From the NCBI GenBank assembly GCA_028532985.1, contig JANCIK010000003.1:320001-384000 (forward strand): DNA of 64,000 nucleotides. Direction: 5' to 3'. Below the pieces are notes generated by a model, which saw only the letters and a list, made by a program, of their open reading frames with translations, was not told the origin of the DNA and made no database searches. Shown piece after piece: positions 37,768 through 50,123 of this stretch. Position numbers and translations under genes: made by a program. The stretch comes from Stropharia rugosoannulata (taxonomy: Eukaryota > Basidiomycota > Agaricomycetes > Agaricales > Strophariaceae). Positions within the stretch are counted from its first letter, which is position 1. Every line of letters begins with the position of its first letter.

Positions 37768-38605
37768 AGTCCAAGTCTAAAGAGCCTCAGGATGCCTTGC
37801 ATGTAAAGAAGAGACCTTGTAGCTTTGCCGTAGTTTGTCTCGTGTTTCGTTTTTGTGCCCAGCGTAGTATAAATGGCTTGAATAGCAATGCCCAGAAGGC
37901 CTGCATCCCATATATCAGATTGAAAAAAGAATGTGTCCTAGTGTTGATGCTATAGCCCATATTTGCTTGATGATGTGAATCTTCCAGCTATTTTTTTCGC
38001 AATAGAAGACAGGCAGTACTTGATACACAGCTGTTGGAACTAATATGCAGAAGCCAAATACAATATGAGCGAAATGTTCTGATGAACAAGTGTAAGAACT
38101 AGCAGGTGGTTGAGTCAGATATTCGTGTGGGCATGTCGCAAGCCTTCGTAGAAAAGCACAGGAGGAGATTAGGCGGGTGCCAAAAGTCTCAGTTGTCTCG
38201 GTAGTGACAGTTCAGGAAAGAAGGCATAAGACAGTGGCTGTGCAATGGTATGCAGAAACTTCCAAATAAGGTGTTGAGGGTGGCTGTGACGACGATGTGG
38301 CTGTGCGATAAAGTCGTATTTGGCAAATGGCCAACTTGGGAGCTGTGCTCGCCATCCATATCGTCCATTTACAGCTACTTCCTTCCCAGCTTAATATGCA
38401 CACTCGCCGTCATTCTTCTACCCAAATGCTGTGTACATGGCCCCGTCTGCGGAACACCAACGAAGCAGCTCGTAGAATATAGCCAGCGGTTAAAGTTCAC
38501 AAGGCAGACGCTTTGCACTGCGTGACTCACCATGGGAACTTTTAAAAAGGACTCCATACCATTCTCAGAGAATTCATTCTCATAACAGCCCATAACATCG
38601 TCACA
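37768..38605. other. Intergenic, 0.84 kb
   Basis: 3' flank of the secreted protein and promoter of the first annexin. A TTTAAAAAGG at about 38540 lies 60-65 bp before the annexin ATG and may be its TATA-like element. No other feature seen. Confidence 0.45.
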
Positions 38606-40322
38606 ATGTCCTTGTACCCTGACCCTGGATATTTGCAGCGGCCCCCAAACGGGCGGCGGTCTGTGTCGCCCTCATCGCCAATTCAATCAGAGCCGACGTT
38701 CGCCATGCCTATTCCTCAATTATCTGTACCATCGGGATTCATGCCTGTTCCTCAATTCTTTGCACCGTCAGGACATTATGAACACCAGCACCTAGTACCG
38801 GGCCACTACGTACCACCGCCACCTTCAGTGGCACGCTTCACACCTTCCCCTGCGAGATCCGAATCTCTAGCCCCAATTTCATATCCCATTTCTAGGACTC
38901 CCTCTCGTGGAAGCACTAATAAATCACTGCGTCCAATTTCTGATCAGTCTCTAAACCATGGATTTGTCTATCTTGGAACTGTCGTTAGCGATCCTGCTGA
39001 GCCTATTTCTGCACACGACAAAGGCAAATCAACGAGTAGTTATGAACCGTGGAAGGATTATAATGCAGTTTTGCGTGCGATGACAGTGGGTGCTGTAGAT
39101 ATAAAGTACTGTGAGTTCATTTTCTCTCGCATTTGTTGTGCTTCCTGACCAATGAACACAGTGATGAATGTTTTATTCAAACTGAACGTGTCAGAAATGG
39201 AAGCCTTGAGCGATTACTTTTCATCAAGACGGAATATGACATTAACGGAGGCCGTTGACAATGTCTGTGCTGGACATCTACGGTCAGCATATCCCTCGCT
39301 TTCTAAAGCTTCTGACTCACTCTTCAAAATCTAGGCAAACGTTACATGGGCTCACACTCGGACCCATATGGTATGATGTCGACCTTGCGCACCAAGCAAT
39401 TACTGGCTTTGTAAAAGATGAGACACTTCTCATCGATCTCATCCTCGGACGGCCGGCACGGGAAATCAGCTTGCTAAAGACTGCATACAAACGCGCCCAT
39501 GGTGTACAGTTAGTCGATGATATCAGAACCCACATTGCAGGATCTGCGCAGAGAAGTGAGTCCATTAAATTCTAGAGATATCGAGTGGACAGCTCATTGC
39601 GACAATTCAGTGTTCATAATGGCTTTAAATTCCCAAAAGCCATCCTCCGAACTGTACAAAAAGTCAGATCATAGCTCAGTGAACCAAGACGTTGAAACGT
39701 TGCATTTAGCTGCGAAAGCTAAACATGAGGTAAGATTTTTTTGGATGCAAAGATCCTTCTGCTAAACACGATACAGACGCCATTCCTTGAAATTTTTATC
39801 AATCGACCTGATCAATATATTGCCGAGGTGTACGTGGTCATATCTTTTCTAGAAATGATAACATAACTCACGCCCCCGTAGAATCACTACCTTCGGAACC
39901 CAATATAAGAGCCTTAGCAAGGTCATTAAGAAATCATTGTAAGCCTCCTGATAGTCTATGAGTGGGACTAAACTTGACTGTTGTCTACACACAGTAAGGG
40001 GTCATTAAAAGACGGGCTACTTTTCATCCTACATGGGGTCAAGCACAAGCGGGATCAAGAGGGAATCTGGCGCGACGCCAAACTGCTTGAGAAGTGCATG
40101 GCGGGCATGGGGACAAAGGATTACCGTCTTGTTTACCGCCTAATTCGCGCACATTGGGACTCACAACGATTCAAATCCATCAAGGACGCATACTATAGGC
40201 GTTATGACAAGTTACTGGAAAGCCGCGTCAAGGGAGAAACTAGTGGATTTTATAAAGATGCTCTCGTCGCTGTGATACAGAAGGCCTCTCATCCTTCGTC
40301 GCCATATACTCCCTTCCCCTAG
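38606..40322 (+). CDS. Annexin, tandem copy 1 (degenerate calcium site)
   Basis: Annexin-fold membrane-binding protein with a disordered head of about 110 residues. The head has two copies of a motif, FAMPIPQLSVPSG and FMPVPQFFAPSG, then FVYLGTVVSDPAEP before the core. Four annexin repeats can be followed: MNVLFKLNVSEMEALSDYF; GPIWYDVDLAHQAITGFVKDE with LLIDLILGRPAREISLLK; MFIMALNSQKPSS to TPFLEIFINRPDQYIAEV; and LLEKCMAGMGTKDYRLVYRLI ending in FYKDALVAVI. Where repeat 2 normally has the calcium-binding GxGT, this copy reads GFVKDE, so that site seems lost; repeat 4 keeps GMGTKD. At least six introns. It is followed in the same direction by a second annexin after 743 bp, so the pair is a tandem duplication. 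Confidence 0.88.
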
Positions 40323-40603
40323 ACTAACATTCGTGGCATTATTGTGATTTCTGGATGTTTGAACGACTTGGATACTAGGGGGCGCCCATCAATCACCAAT
40401 GGCTCACACAGAGTCTTGAGGTTAATTGACAGAGGCAACTGTTCCTGATTAGAGCTACTTAGCATATACCCTTATAATCTCATGTCCATAGCAATTTTGT
40501 ATTATTATAACTTGAAAAAATCATGTGGCATCGTTGAAGTGTCCTGGCCTGACATGGTAAAGTTCTACTAGGGTTCTGAAGTGCCTGGCGGGGTAAGTGT
40601 ATT

Positions 40604-40635
40604 GTGGCTGTGTGCACACCACCGCACACAGCCAC
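40604..40635. repeat. Inverted repeat (hairpin) downstream of annexin copy 1
   Basis: GTGGCTGTGTG and its complement CACACAGCCAC are separated by about 10 nt (CACACCACCG). The 11-bp perfect arms could form a stem-loop; it lies about 280 bp past the annexin stop codon, so it may sit in or beyond the 3' UTR. Role unknown. Confidence 0.6.
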
Positions 40636-40994
40636 AAAGCACAGCTTTCCTTGACTTTCCAAACGTCTATGTTTGACTTGTCGATGACAGCTTCATTTCC
40701 TAGATTAATCACATACGAGTACCCGACATATGCCTTCCAAATGGATCTTCTGTACGTATGACAGTAGCTGCAACCCCCGGGCGCGACAGTCAGGTGGCAC
40801 TGGCTGCTCCTGCAGTGCTACTAGTTAAACTTGATATGGACAATGCCGCCACCTATCCCTGAACAGCAAGCACCGCCAATGAATTATCCAAGATCATTCC
40901 ATCCATCCCGACAGATTTCACAGCGCATGTGTTACATCACAGCACGCGTTTGTCAGGCTTTCCGTGCTAGGCTTGGGAGACAAATCGCCTTAGC

Positions 40995-41006
40995 TATATA
41001 TAAAAA
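40995..41006 (+). promoter_or_regulatory. TATA box of annexin copy 2
   Basis: TATATATAAAAA lies about 60-70 bp upstream of ATG 41066, the strongest TATA match in this part of the window. Confidence 0.6.
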
Positions 41007-41065
41007 GGCTTGACGTTCCAGTGATCAGGATTACTGACCACATACCTTCTTGTTTCTTATCCACC

Positions 41066-43261
41066 ATGTCCGCCCCTCCCTTCAACGCGGGCGCCCAGCC
41101 TCAGGACCCCCCGGATCACACGATATACGTGAGTATATGCTGTCTTGCTCTTCGAGATGTGCTTTCTTCTGATAGCTCAATGTTAGGCGCCCCCTGCGAG
41201 ACCGGCTCCCGTAAGTGTTGGTATAGATAAGCTTCTTTTTACGCGATTAATCTGGTATGAAATAGCCTGGAATGCCTAGTGCACCATATGTGAGCGCTCG
41301 GATCCAGCAATCGCGTCGGTAATATCAACCTCTGACTGTTTGACGTAGAATCCATATGGACCTCCACCCTCCGTACAACCATCATATCCGTATGGATCCT
41401 ACCCGCCTCCTCCGAGTATGCCAGGCTACAACGCCCCTCCTGGACAATACCCTCCTGGCCAATACCAACCGTCCTATCCGAGTTATCCTCCCCCGGCCGG
41501 TGCACCTGGTCAGTATGTCCCGTCAAGTGGGCAGCCGCAATACGCACCACCTGCAGGACCCCCGCCTGGGGCACAGTACCCACCCAGCGGCGCACCATAC
41601 GGTGCCCCTACCTCAGGGTACCCACCACCTCCCGGCGCTCCTATGTCGCCTTTCGGGGCAGCACCAGTTCAAGAGCCGCTGGTGTTCCTTGGGACCGCGA
41701 TCCCCGACCCGAATGCGCCTCCCGCCCCGCTCGGTGCGCAGAAGGTGCCTGGGTACGACCCGTCGCACGACTACAACGAGCTCATGAGGTCCACGGCTGT
41801 GAATTTAGGAAATGATAGCAAGCGTCAGTCCCTGTCTCCTTCGTCTCTCAGTAATGGAGCGCCTGCTAAACGGAGCTTATCTATCTCTTCACGCTTCTCG
41901 ATGGCGTCGTCCAAATCAAAATCTGCGAACACTTATAACGGCCTGCCAAATGCCTCGTCGCCGACGGTAATGCCTGTTCCTCAATTTGTACCTCACATGG
42001 ACTCTGTACCGGGCTCCCGTACCTCTATAATGGGCTCTGCGGTTCATTCTTTCATGCTTGGTACCGCGAACTTACTCATGCTGGACACACAATGTGGTGT
42101 TTTAGTGATGAAAGTCCTACTCAATCTCAATGTCTTCCAGATGGATGCGCTCAACGACCACTTCACGGCTAAGCAGGGTATCACCCTGTATGAGCGTGTA
42201 GAAAAGACGACCTCGGGGAACTTTGGGTGAGTGTTTCTTTCTATCTCTGACGTTTCTCCAGGTAGGCTCTTTTTACAAGACTCATTTCTTTTTTATAGCC
42301 TTGCAGCAGGCGCACTGGCTCTCGGGCCGTTGAAATATGACGTCGAGCTCGCGCGGAAAGCGCTTGTGGGGATGGGAACGAATGAAATGCTCCTTACCGA
42401 GCTTATTTTAGGCCGCCCGTCTCATGAGATTAGGCTGCTGAAGGCCGCGTATACGCAGCGCTTCAATAAGGATCTCATCGAGGCAGTAAAATCTGACCTG
42501 TCTGGCCCTGCAGAACGCAGTATGTAATCAACTCATGACGCGAATTTTCGTCTGTACTGACGATTTATAGTGTTCGTGATGGCGTTGAATGCACAAAAAC
42601 CAGCCAGCAACGCATACGACGTGATCGATCAGGCCCGCGTTGCTGAAGATGTCGAAGCTCTTCATCAAGCGTCGAAAAAGAAGAATGAGGTAAGATCAGT
42701 TCATTAAAGCGACGTTGTGGCATTTTTCTCACATATTGCAGATTATATTCTTCGAGATCATGATTAACCGCTCAGACCGTCATCTTACGGATGTGTAAGT
42801 GCGGCAACCGAAATGAAATACCTGGACTCATCAATATTGTCATACAGAATTGCCATGTTTGCTCTGCGCTACAAAAGCTTGGGAAAGGTTATCAAGAGAA
42901 CATTGTGAGAGCCCATTCTTTGCTTAACTATGAATGGGCGTCTAAGTCCTTGAATAGCAGCGGCGTCGTCGAACAGGGTCTCCTGTACATCTTCAACGGT
43001 GTAAAACCGAAGCGCGACCAGCACGGCTACTGGCGGGACGCTAAGCTACTGGAAAAAAGTATGGCGGGTCTGGGAACCAAGGACCAGCAGCTCATCTACC
43101 GCCTCGTCCGCGCGCATTGGAATCCCTACCGAATGGAGGCTATCAAAGATGCTTATAAGAAACGCTACGGAAAAACCCTGGAGCACCGTGTCAAAGGAGA
43201 GACAAGTGGGACGTACAGGGACCTCTTACTCGCCCTCGTCAAAGGGCCGGGCCAGCAGTAA
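41066..43261 (+). CDS. Annexin, tandem copy 2 (A7/A11-like PYG-rich head)
   Basis: Annexin with a low-complexity Pro/Tyr/Gly/Gln head like those of animal annexins A7 and A11 (GYNAPPGQYPPGQYQPSYP, GQPQYAPPAGPPPGAQYPP), spread over several tiny exons at the start. The core includes LGTAIPDPNAPPAPL, FQMDALNDHFTAKQGITLYER, repeat 2 with an intact calcium loop GMGTNEMLLTELILGRP, MFVMALNAQKPASN, FFEIMINRSDRHLTDV, and repeat 4 with AGLGTKDQQLIYRLVRAHW, ending LLALVKGPGQQ. Between ELMRSTAVN and LLMLDTQCG lies an insertion of about 85 residues, Ser-rich, which copy 1 lacks; it contains VMPVPQFVPHMDS, like the head motif of copy 1. It may be a true loop or an unspliced intron. Predicted cytosolic, calcium-dependent phospholipid binding. 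Confidence 0.88.
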
Positions 43262-46200
43262 CAGCTCTCAGTGTCTCTGGACCTTTGACAGATCGCGTTC
43301 CTTTGACTCATTTCTTAACTTTAAGTATTACCACGGCTGAGACCGATCCGCGAGGTGGGATATAGTACCAATTCCACATTCAACGCCAGTCTATTTGATA
43401 GGCATGGGAGACATCTATTCAGCTGGGAAGTGAACCCAGTACTATACTACTATCTCACCGTCACTCTTTGCAATTGTCACTGCTTCTCTGTAATATATTG
43501 TCAAGTAGACTGAATGTCTTCTTTTGAGATCCGTATGGTTAAGCATTGTGAGTTGGAGTTGATTTGACAGTTGGACTTGCATGTTGTATTCTCTGCCAAG
43601 CCTTTGGTGGTGAATAAGAAGGCGAGAAGGTGTAATCGCTGACGAGGTCCCTATTCAACGAGCGGGCACGCATGGAGTAGGTTAATATATATATCATTGC
43701 GATGGAAATAACTTGACGCCTATGCGGTAGCGACATACGGCATACCGTGCTGATTATGGCTGGTCCGTAGGCATAGGACTCGGTGAAAATGTCAGATAAT
43801 ATAAAGACCATCACGGCATTCATAAAGAACTGAAATGCGCACCAAGTAATAGTATACAGCGCCCTGCCCAGCTTACGGTTTGTATTTAGTAGATAGAGTA
43901 ATTGACAGGTGCAAGACAGGTTTACTTCCGAGGAAACATCGCAGCCTAGGCCTGCTGCGAGTTGTCAAATGCCGCAACCGACAAATATATATGCTATGTA
44001 CGTCGAAGCCAGGATCGTTAATATAATACAGGGTTTATATACAGCAATATATACTACTATGCAAAGTACATAAAGAAAGGAACACGAATTAAACTTGTTC
44101 CCGATGCGATGCACCTTTTGCAAAGCCCGGCTATCAAGCCTTTCATCACACAATACAAAGCCCTGGTCAATTTGGGTCGCAGCTAGTCGGTTCGTGCATT
44201 CAGTTCGGGGGCTTGTGCCTGCCAGGTATTCAAGCCTGGGCCCTGAAAAAAAATACAAGCGTCCCTTCCTAAGCGCTGCGCAGCGCAAGATACGGCAAGC
44301 GCCCAAAAACAGCACAAACACAGAGATAGCGGCCCTTACACATTTCCTTAGTGCTCGGGTGACGGCATCTGTGCTGTGTGGACTTCGTAAGTGGGCAAGC
44401 GTAATGTGATAGGCGCCCCGCAGGAATGTGCGGCTCGCCAGGGGGAGTGCAGGTCGGTTCGGGCTGGGGCGGGGCGGGGCGGAGGTAAAAGCAAGCCGCT
44501 AAGCACGAACGGAAGGTTGGCTCGCCGGCGACCTTGCTGGCGACATGTTGCATTAACGCTGTCTATCGCGTACATAAGTAGAATACGCACACACGCAATC
44601 CAGCGCCGCTGGCGCACTCGGACGACAAGAGACAGTTGTTATGTATGTACGTGTTATGTATATCATCCCTTGACGGGGGTTCGCGAATCGATCCCTACGC
44701 CCGGCGACAACTTGCCTTGCATCGCCTGCGCCCGGCACAAGACTGCATCATCTGATGGTGGGCGTGGACGAGAAGTGGGAAGGGCTGTCAGAGCGAGCGG
44801 CCGCGCCCCGGATCGCCTGCACATCATTGGCTGGCCGCAGCGCGCGTCCTGCTTATCGTAAGGACATAATTCAAATTCATAAGTGCTCGTAGGACTGGGG
44901 TTGCACATACGCATTTACGCTGGCTTCTTTCATTCATACATGTCAGTCTTACTTAAGTTACATTACATGCGTTCTATGTGGGGGATTTTCGCACAGCTTA
45001 CATGGATGGTCGGTGGATGTTTTCTATCCATCAGAAGCCTTTAACTCGTGTGCGCCTCGACCTGCTCGCGGCAAGAGCAGCTGAGCAGCCGAGATTCGTA
45101 TACACGGTGTGTACCAGTGTGGCACGGACCGCACAGCACACACCGACGCCCTCGCCACTTCGACCCCGTCGTGTGCGGTTGGACATTACTCTAGTAGCCT
45201 GGACTGGTCGGTGTTATGTACTGGGCAGTGGGCATCGCTGCGTCTCACGTCACGGCCAATGACCACACAGAAAAAACGCCACAGGTATAGATTCCTACGC
45301 AGGCATCGAAAGGCGCCGCCGCCGTCCACCCAAAAATCCAGACGGGTGGTTCGCACCATCGACGGACGGCACGTCTGGCGTTCTAGACGGGCATCCCTTG
45401 AAACGCCTAGACCGCGGCCACAGAGCTAAGTGGGCATGCCCGCAACGGAGCACTATCACATCTGATCCCTGTCGCTCGTATTTGCCCTTACCTTCGTGTT
45501 GGCATCATCACAAGACGTGCAGCGAGAGACATGTCGAGCAACTGGCAAAGGCACGCTTCACATACGCTCCCACCCTGCAGCGCAACGAGGCGCCGCGCTT
45601 CTCTCAAATCAGTCACGCTTCTGTGCGCTGTGCAAAGAGAAGGTGTACATCCCCAGACATGGACCCCTCACCTGCCTGCTTTATCTCGCCTGGTCCCACA
45701 CCGGAACGCGGGGTAAGGTCTATTACCCCACAGACTCCCACCAGGATCCAAAACAGACGCAGGCGAGCGTAGGCGGGCACAGGCGAACGAACACACGGGA
45801 AAAGAAGGCACAGACACATACGGGTCTAATATCTGTCAAAGTATTGGTTTGTTCATAGCTCTTGTATACACACACGCAGTGCCTAAATACATACGCATCA
45901 ACGTACATACGCGAAATAAAGACGCACAGACAAGCGCGGCGCAAGAAGCGTTCGCAAGCGAAAGATAACGCACATGTAATTGTGCCGTCGAGAGCGGAGG
46001 GGAGTGTGGACGTCCAGAGTCCATATGTGTGTGGGGCTACGGTGTCCGAGACCGCAGCGTGTCCTCCGTGTACTGCGCAAGGAGATTGCGCAAGTGAGCT
46101 GATGGAGCTAAAGTGAGCCGATGTGGCGAGGGTGGTGGTCGAGATAGGTAGCACGGGGGTGAGAAGGGGGCAGCGGCCCACGAGAATGGACCGCGCCGCA

Positions 46201-46626
46201 CCCTAGTCGATATAGCAATGAAAAAGCAAGTGAAAGCGAAGAAGGAGAACAAAGCAAATGCGAGACCAGGCTTTTGATGTACAACGTGTACAAATGAAGA
46301 AGGGAATATAAAATAGGGTGTGTGGAGAGAGAGACCGGTACATATACAGTAGGCCATCATCATCATCAGGGAAATCATAAGTGAGTCCAGCCAGCAACTA
46401 TGCAATAGTGTGTACGATATGTGAGAAAGTGAGGGATGGTGTAGAATGCGGAGTCGGAAGATGCAAGAAACGTGAAGAGTCGTAAGCGTGGGAGGAGAGG
46501 GAACAAAAAATGCATAGTAGTCATGTACAACAGTGATCGTGAATCAGACACAGAGAAAAAGAAATAAACACCGAGAAACGCAGCAGGGAGATAAGAGCAA
46601 AGAAATAACGAATGCGTACCGCGTGC
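43262..46626. other. Gene-poor interval, 3.4 kb
   Basis: No credible gene. A minus-strand stretch at about 43700-43870 reads LYTITWCAFQFFMNAVMVFILSDIF and GPAIIST, which is hydrophobic and membrane-protein-like, but no start, acceptor or continuation is clear; it may be a relic. Around 44466-44480 there is a GGGGC triplet repeat. From 44.4 to 46.5 kb, long frames appear on both strands at once, which reflects GC-rich composition rather than coding. A short CAT microsatellite lies near 46353. Confidence 0.5.
44466..44480 (+). repeat. (GGGGC)3 G-rich tract
   Basis: Three tandem GGGGC units followed by GGAGG. The plus strand has G-quadruplex potential. It lies in non-coding DNA. Confidence 0.7.
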
Positions 46627-48724
46627 TCAGATGTCAACGACCAGCATGAGCAACAGGTACATGATTTTGTCGCAGAGGCTGGATACCTTGTCCAGCGTCG
46701 GCTTGAACGTGATAACGTTCGCACCAGCCTGCAGCTGGCGGCGATATTCTTCAAGGTTCCTGATGAGGTCACATAGGCTCTTGCGATCAGCCGAGGCAGG
46801 GACTTGCCCTGCCGCAGAGAGATCCTCGAATCTCACAAAGCCGTCATTCCACACCGCGGAACGCAGACCGCATGTGACGTCGATGCGTCGCAGCGGGGAC
46901 CGCAAAATGCTCTTGAGGGTGAGCTCGTCCAGCCAGGGCACCGCGGACGCATTGCGCCCCGCTCCCGAAGACTTGATGTCCAGCGTAGACGCGTTGTACA
47001 TCCCGCGCAAGAGGTCGAGAATGGCAAGATATGTCTCGGCGTGCGTGACCCAGTCGCGCACAGTGGTATTCGATAGGAAGCCGCAGACTACTTCAAGCAG
47101 CAAGCTGCTCGCAAACAGACGCGGGATGCTCACATGGAGGTTCTTGAATTTGTCCGGAGACGGGTAACCGTCTTCGCCATCTTCTGCTTCTGGTACCTGC
47201 AACCAGTCATTTACCGCTTTCAGCGTCCGGACAAAAGCATCCTCGAATCGACGGCCGCCATTCGAGTACGTCCTCTCTTTGTCCTTCTCCCCGCTCTTGT
47301 TCACGCCGCTCACGACCTGGCGAACATAAGAATCCCGATATTCCCTGCCCTTTTCCTTCCCCTTCCCCTTGATGTCTTCAGCGGTGAAGCCGGCTTCTGC
47401 AGCATATGCATCATCAAAAGCACTCAGCACTTCAAAGATGGCAATGGCTCGTACAGCCGCGCAACAGTTGCGCACAGTGCAATTAGACCCGCCAGAGCAG
47501 TCGTTCGGGGAAGTGGAGGCCGGGGGCGTAGCTCGTTTTTGAGATGCAGGTGCGGAGGCCAGAACGAGAGCTCGATTGCACTGTGCTACGGTGAAACAAC
47601 CGCGACAGAACATCGTCTGGCATTTGGTACATGTAACGTGAAGGAAGGAGATGACATCAGTGGCGGCATTGTTCCCGGACTGGAAAAAAATTAAATCAAT
47701 GTAATGCGATACAACAGGTAAAATATATGCGGACCTGGCTTCGTGGAGAAGGGACCGGAGTACTGCATTTCGTGCAGTTCCGGGTGGCCATGAACAGATC
47801 GCGAGGACCAGCGTGCTTCGGGATAGTTGGAGGTTTTGCAGTCGAGCGGCGACGAGAGCGTGGCTCAATCGGCGTCGGCGGGGGATTGACGAGACGGACA
47901 GATGAGGTTGAGTTTTTCGAGTCTATGGCAGGCGGTTGTTGCTGTCGCTGGTCAGAACTGGACGTACTGGATGAAATGGAAGGTTGTCGCTCTGTGCGCC
48001 GCCGTTTGTGATCTGATGAGTGTGAGCGTGATGTGGAAGTAGATTGCGATGAAGGAGCTTGTGGTGCCGAAGAAGCAGATACAGAAACTGGGGGAGCCGT
48101 TGATGTAGATGCAGAAACTTGGGGAACTGAAGAAGATTGCTGGGGAATAGACGGTGCAGATGACGGAGGTGGCATAGAGATTGGGTGTCTCGGAGGCGAC
48201 TCTGGCTCAAGCCTGGAGAGAGATCGTTGGTAATATTGAGACGCAGAGGTGGACGGTACTGAATTAACTGTGCTTGAAGTGATGGACAAAGATAAACGTG
48301 GCTGGGCAGCTGCTCGAGCCTGTTCCGAGGCGGACGAAGAAGGTTTTCTATCATGATGTGAAGCAGGCGGTGGGGAGGAATTTTGTCTCGCAAAATCAGA
48401 CGCAGACGACGTCTTGGGCCGAACGGGTGGGGTGATGAGGATGGTCGTGGTGGTCGATTTCATGGCGGCGGCGGCGCTTGCACTGGCGCTGGAGCTGCCG
48501 CTGCTCGACGAGGCTGCTCTTCGGTGGTGCTCGGCAGCGGCGGTCTCTTGGGAAAGGCGCATGGCCTTGGCGACGTTGAAGGCCTCGAGGGCTTCGCGCT
48601 GGGCGAGGACGAAGGCGGAATGATCGACGGACTGCCAGAGATTGGCGGGGAAGTTGGCAGCGTCGTCGTCGACGACAAAGTCGCGGAGACTGAAGGAGGC
48701 AGGGGAGGTGCCGACCTGGGACAT
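46627..48724 (-). CDS. Ser-rich protein with a Cys cluster (possible zinc-binding/RING-like ligase)
   Basis: About 680 aa in two exons, ATG 48724 (MSQVGTSPASFSLRDFVVDD) to TGA 46627. The first ~310 residues are low complexity, rich in Ser, Pro and Gln (SSSSGSSSASASAAAAMKS, VPQVSASTSTAPPVSVSASS), with a basic patch DHKRRRTERQ. The intron splits a cysteine cluster: NCTKCSTPVPSPRSQ | SGNN, then HVTCTKCQTMFCRGC, later GGSNCTVRNCC. This spacing could bind zinc in an IBR-like way. The C-terminal ~300 residues are helical (FASSLLLEVVCGFLSNTTV, SLCDKIMYLLLMLVVDI). I recognise the architecture as fungal but not a named family; an E3 ligase role is a guess. Confidence 0.72.
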
Positions 48725-50107
48725 GGGGGCCTAGTGGAGAGAAGAGGTGAAGGGGCGCATGTCTAATAGACGGTTATCGATCCATCAGCACATAGTAGAT
48801 GACAGCAAAAGGAAAGGATGCCCACAGCCCAAAATGCACTAGCACACGTGTAGGCCGCATTCCTCACCGGCCTTTTCCCAGAGTGGAGCCGTCTCACCGC
48901 CATCCCCCTTCTCAACCCGCAGCGGCTGCGTGTCCCGTCCTCCGACCCCCTCTGTCTGCTGCAACACGAGGCCTATCGCCGAAACATGTTTGGCCTCCCG
49001 CGACCCGTTACACTCGCCTTGCTGCACCCGGACCTCCACTTTTCCAAAATTACAGCAAGTAGAAGTTCATTAATCTGCCGTTCTAGCGGGCCAACCCTAT
49101 TCGCCGAGCTAATATGCTGCTACGGATCTCACTAACGCTCCCTAGTCGTCCTCTAGTCCCACCACTGGCACCTGCCAGTCTCTGCCCGACATTGACCCTA
49201 TCAGGCTGCTCAATACAACATACAAAATAGCTCCGCACCATCGATTAGATAGCAAATAAGTGGGTATATGCACAGCAATACCGTTCGTCCATTCTACACC
49301 CTTCAGAGGTGTGCACCGCAGACGCCACCGCTTGCTGTATGTGCAGCATGTTTTCCATGTATCGCTCTAATTTTAATCCAACCAGTAAATCAGATCATCC
49401 GTTCCTGGGCGATAGAGTGCACACCGCCTATCGATGGTTTTCCCTGGCCCAAGTTCGCGTCGGCAGGCTATTCTGCATACCAACGGCTGCCCGCGAGGCG
49501 TATATACGGATACTTGCATCAGGGTATTTGGGTGGCACACCCCGCTGGGCAGCGGGTTTGCTGTCCACCGGATGTCCGACGGCTATTGATAAACGCCTAG
49601 CATGCTGCAGGATGTATTCTTCGGTTTAACCACCCATGTCAGCTGGACTCGACCGCAGTTCTGCCTACGTGACGGCGAAGCGCCATTTCAGTGCACGGAA
49701 TGCCGTCAACGCTTGGGCGCCTAAATTTGCAGCCGCACCGCCGCCACCGCCGCCTCCATCGTGAGAATGCTTCTCAGCGCGCTGTTGGGAAATCCACTTA
49801 TACCGTCGGTGGTCTACTTATACTGTGGCGGTCTATTATTGGTCGTTCAGGACCGGTAGCCGAGTGGACGCTAAATATCTCATTAAAATTATCACAGGTC
49901 GTTCTCCAGTAGGCATTACGACGAAGACAAGGCTGTTGGTCTGAATAATGCTGATCTGAAAATAACCAAATAAGGGTATACTATTTCCATAATTAGCGCG
50001 CGTTGACCTCTGCGTCTGAGCGCACCATGCTACTTCAAATTACATCACATTCAAAAGAATTTTGGCCCAGAATAGCTGCATTCTTAGTCAACACAGCCCT
50101 TGCTAAG

Positions 50108-50123
50108 CCTTGAGGCCTTGAGG
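50108..50123 (+). repeat. CCTTGAGG doublet, copy 1
   Basis: Two adjacent CCTTGAGG units in non-coding DNA. The identical 16-mer recurs about 1.08 kb downstream. Confidence 0.7.

Larger units (their letters stand above)
40323..41065. other. Spacer between tandem annexins
   Basis: Holds the 3' flank of annexin copy 1 and the promoter of copy 2. An internal GTGGCTGTGTGCACACCACCGCACACAGCCAC-like inverted repeat near 40604-40635 could form a hairpin with arms around GTGGCTGTGTG. A TATA box lies at 40995 (listed separately). Confidence 0.5.

Noticed and set aside
43700..43870. Membrane-protein-like fragment (minus strand)
   Set aside because: One hydrophobic segment only, no start, no continuation and unclear splice sites.
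44391..44861. 156-codon plus-strand frame
   Set aside because: It starts at a GTG, is Arg/Cys/Gly-rich and overlaps equally long frames on the other strand, the sign of GC-rich non-coding DNA.
49849..49920. tRNA-like 5' half (GGTAGCCGAGTGGAC)
   Set aside because: The D-arm-like motif resembles Leu/Ser tRNAs, but no anticodon stem or GTTCGAATC-type T-arm follows at the right distance.
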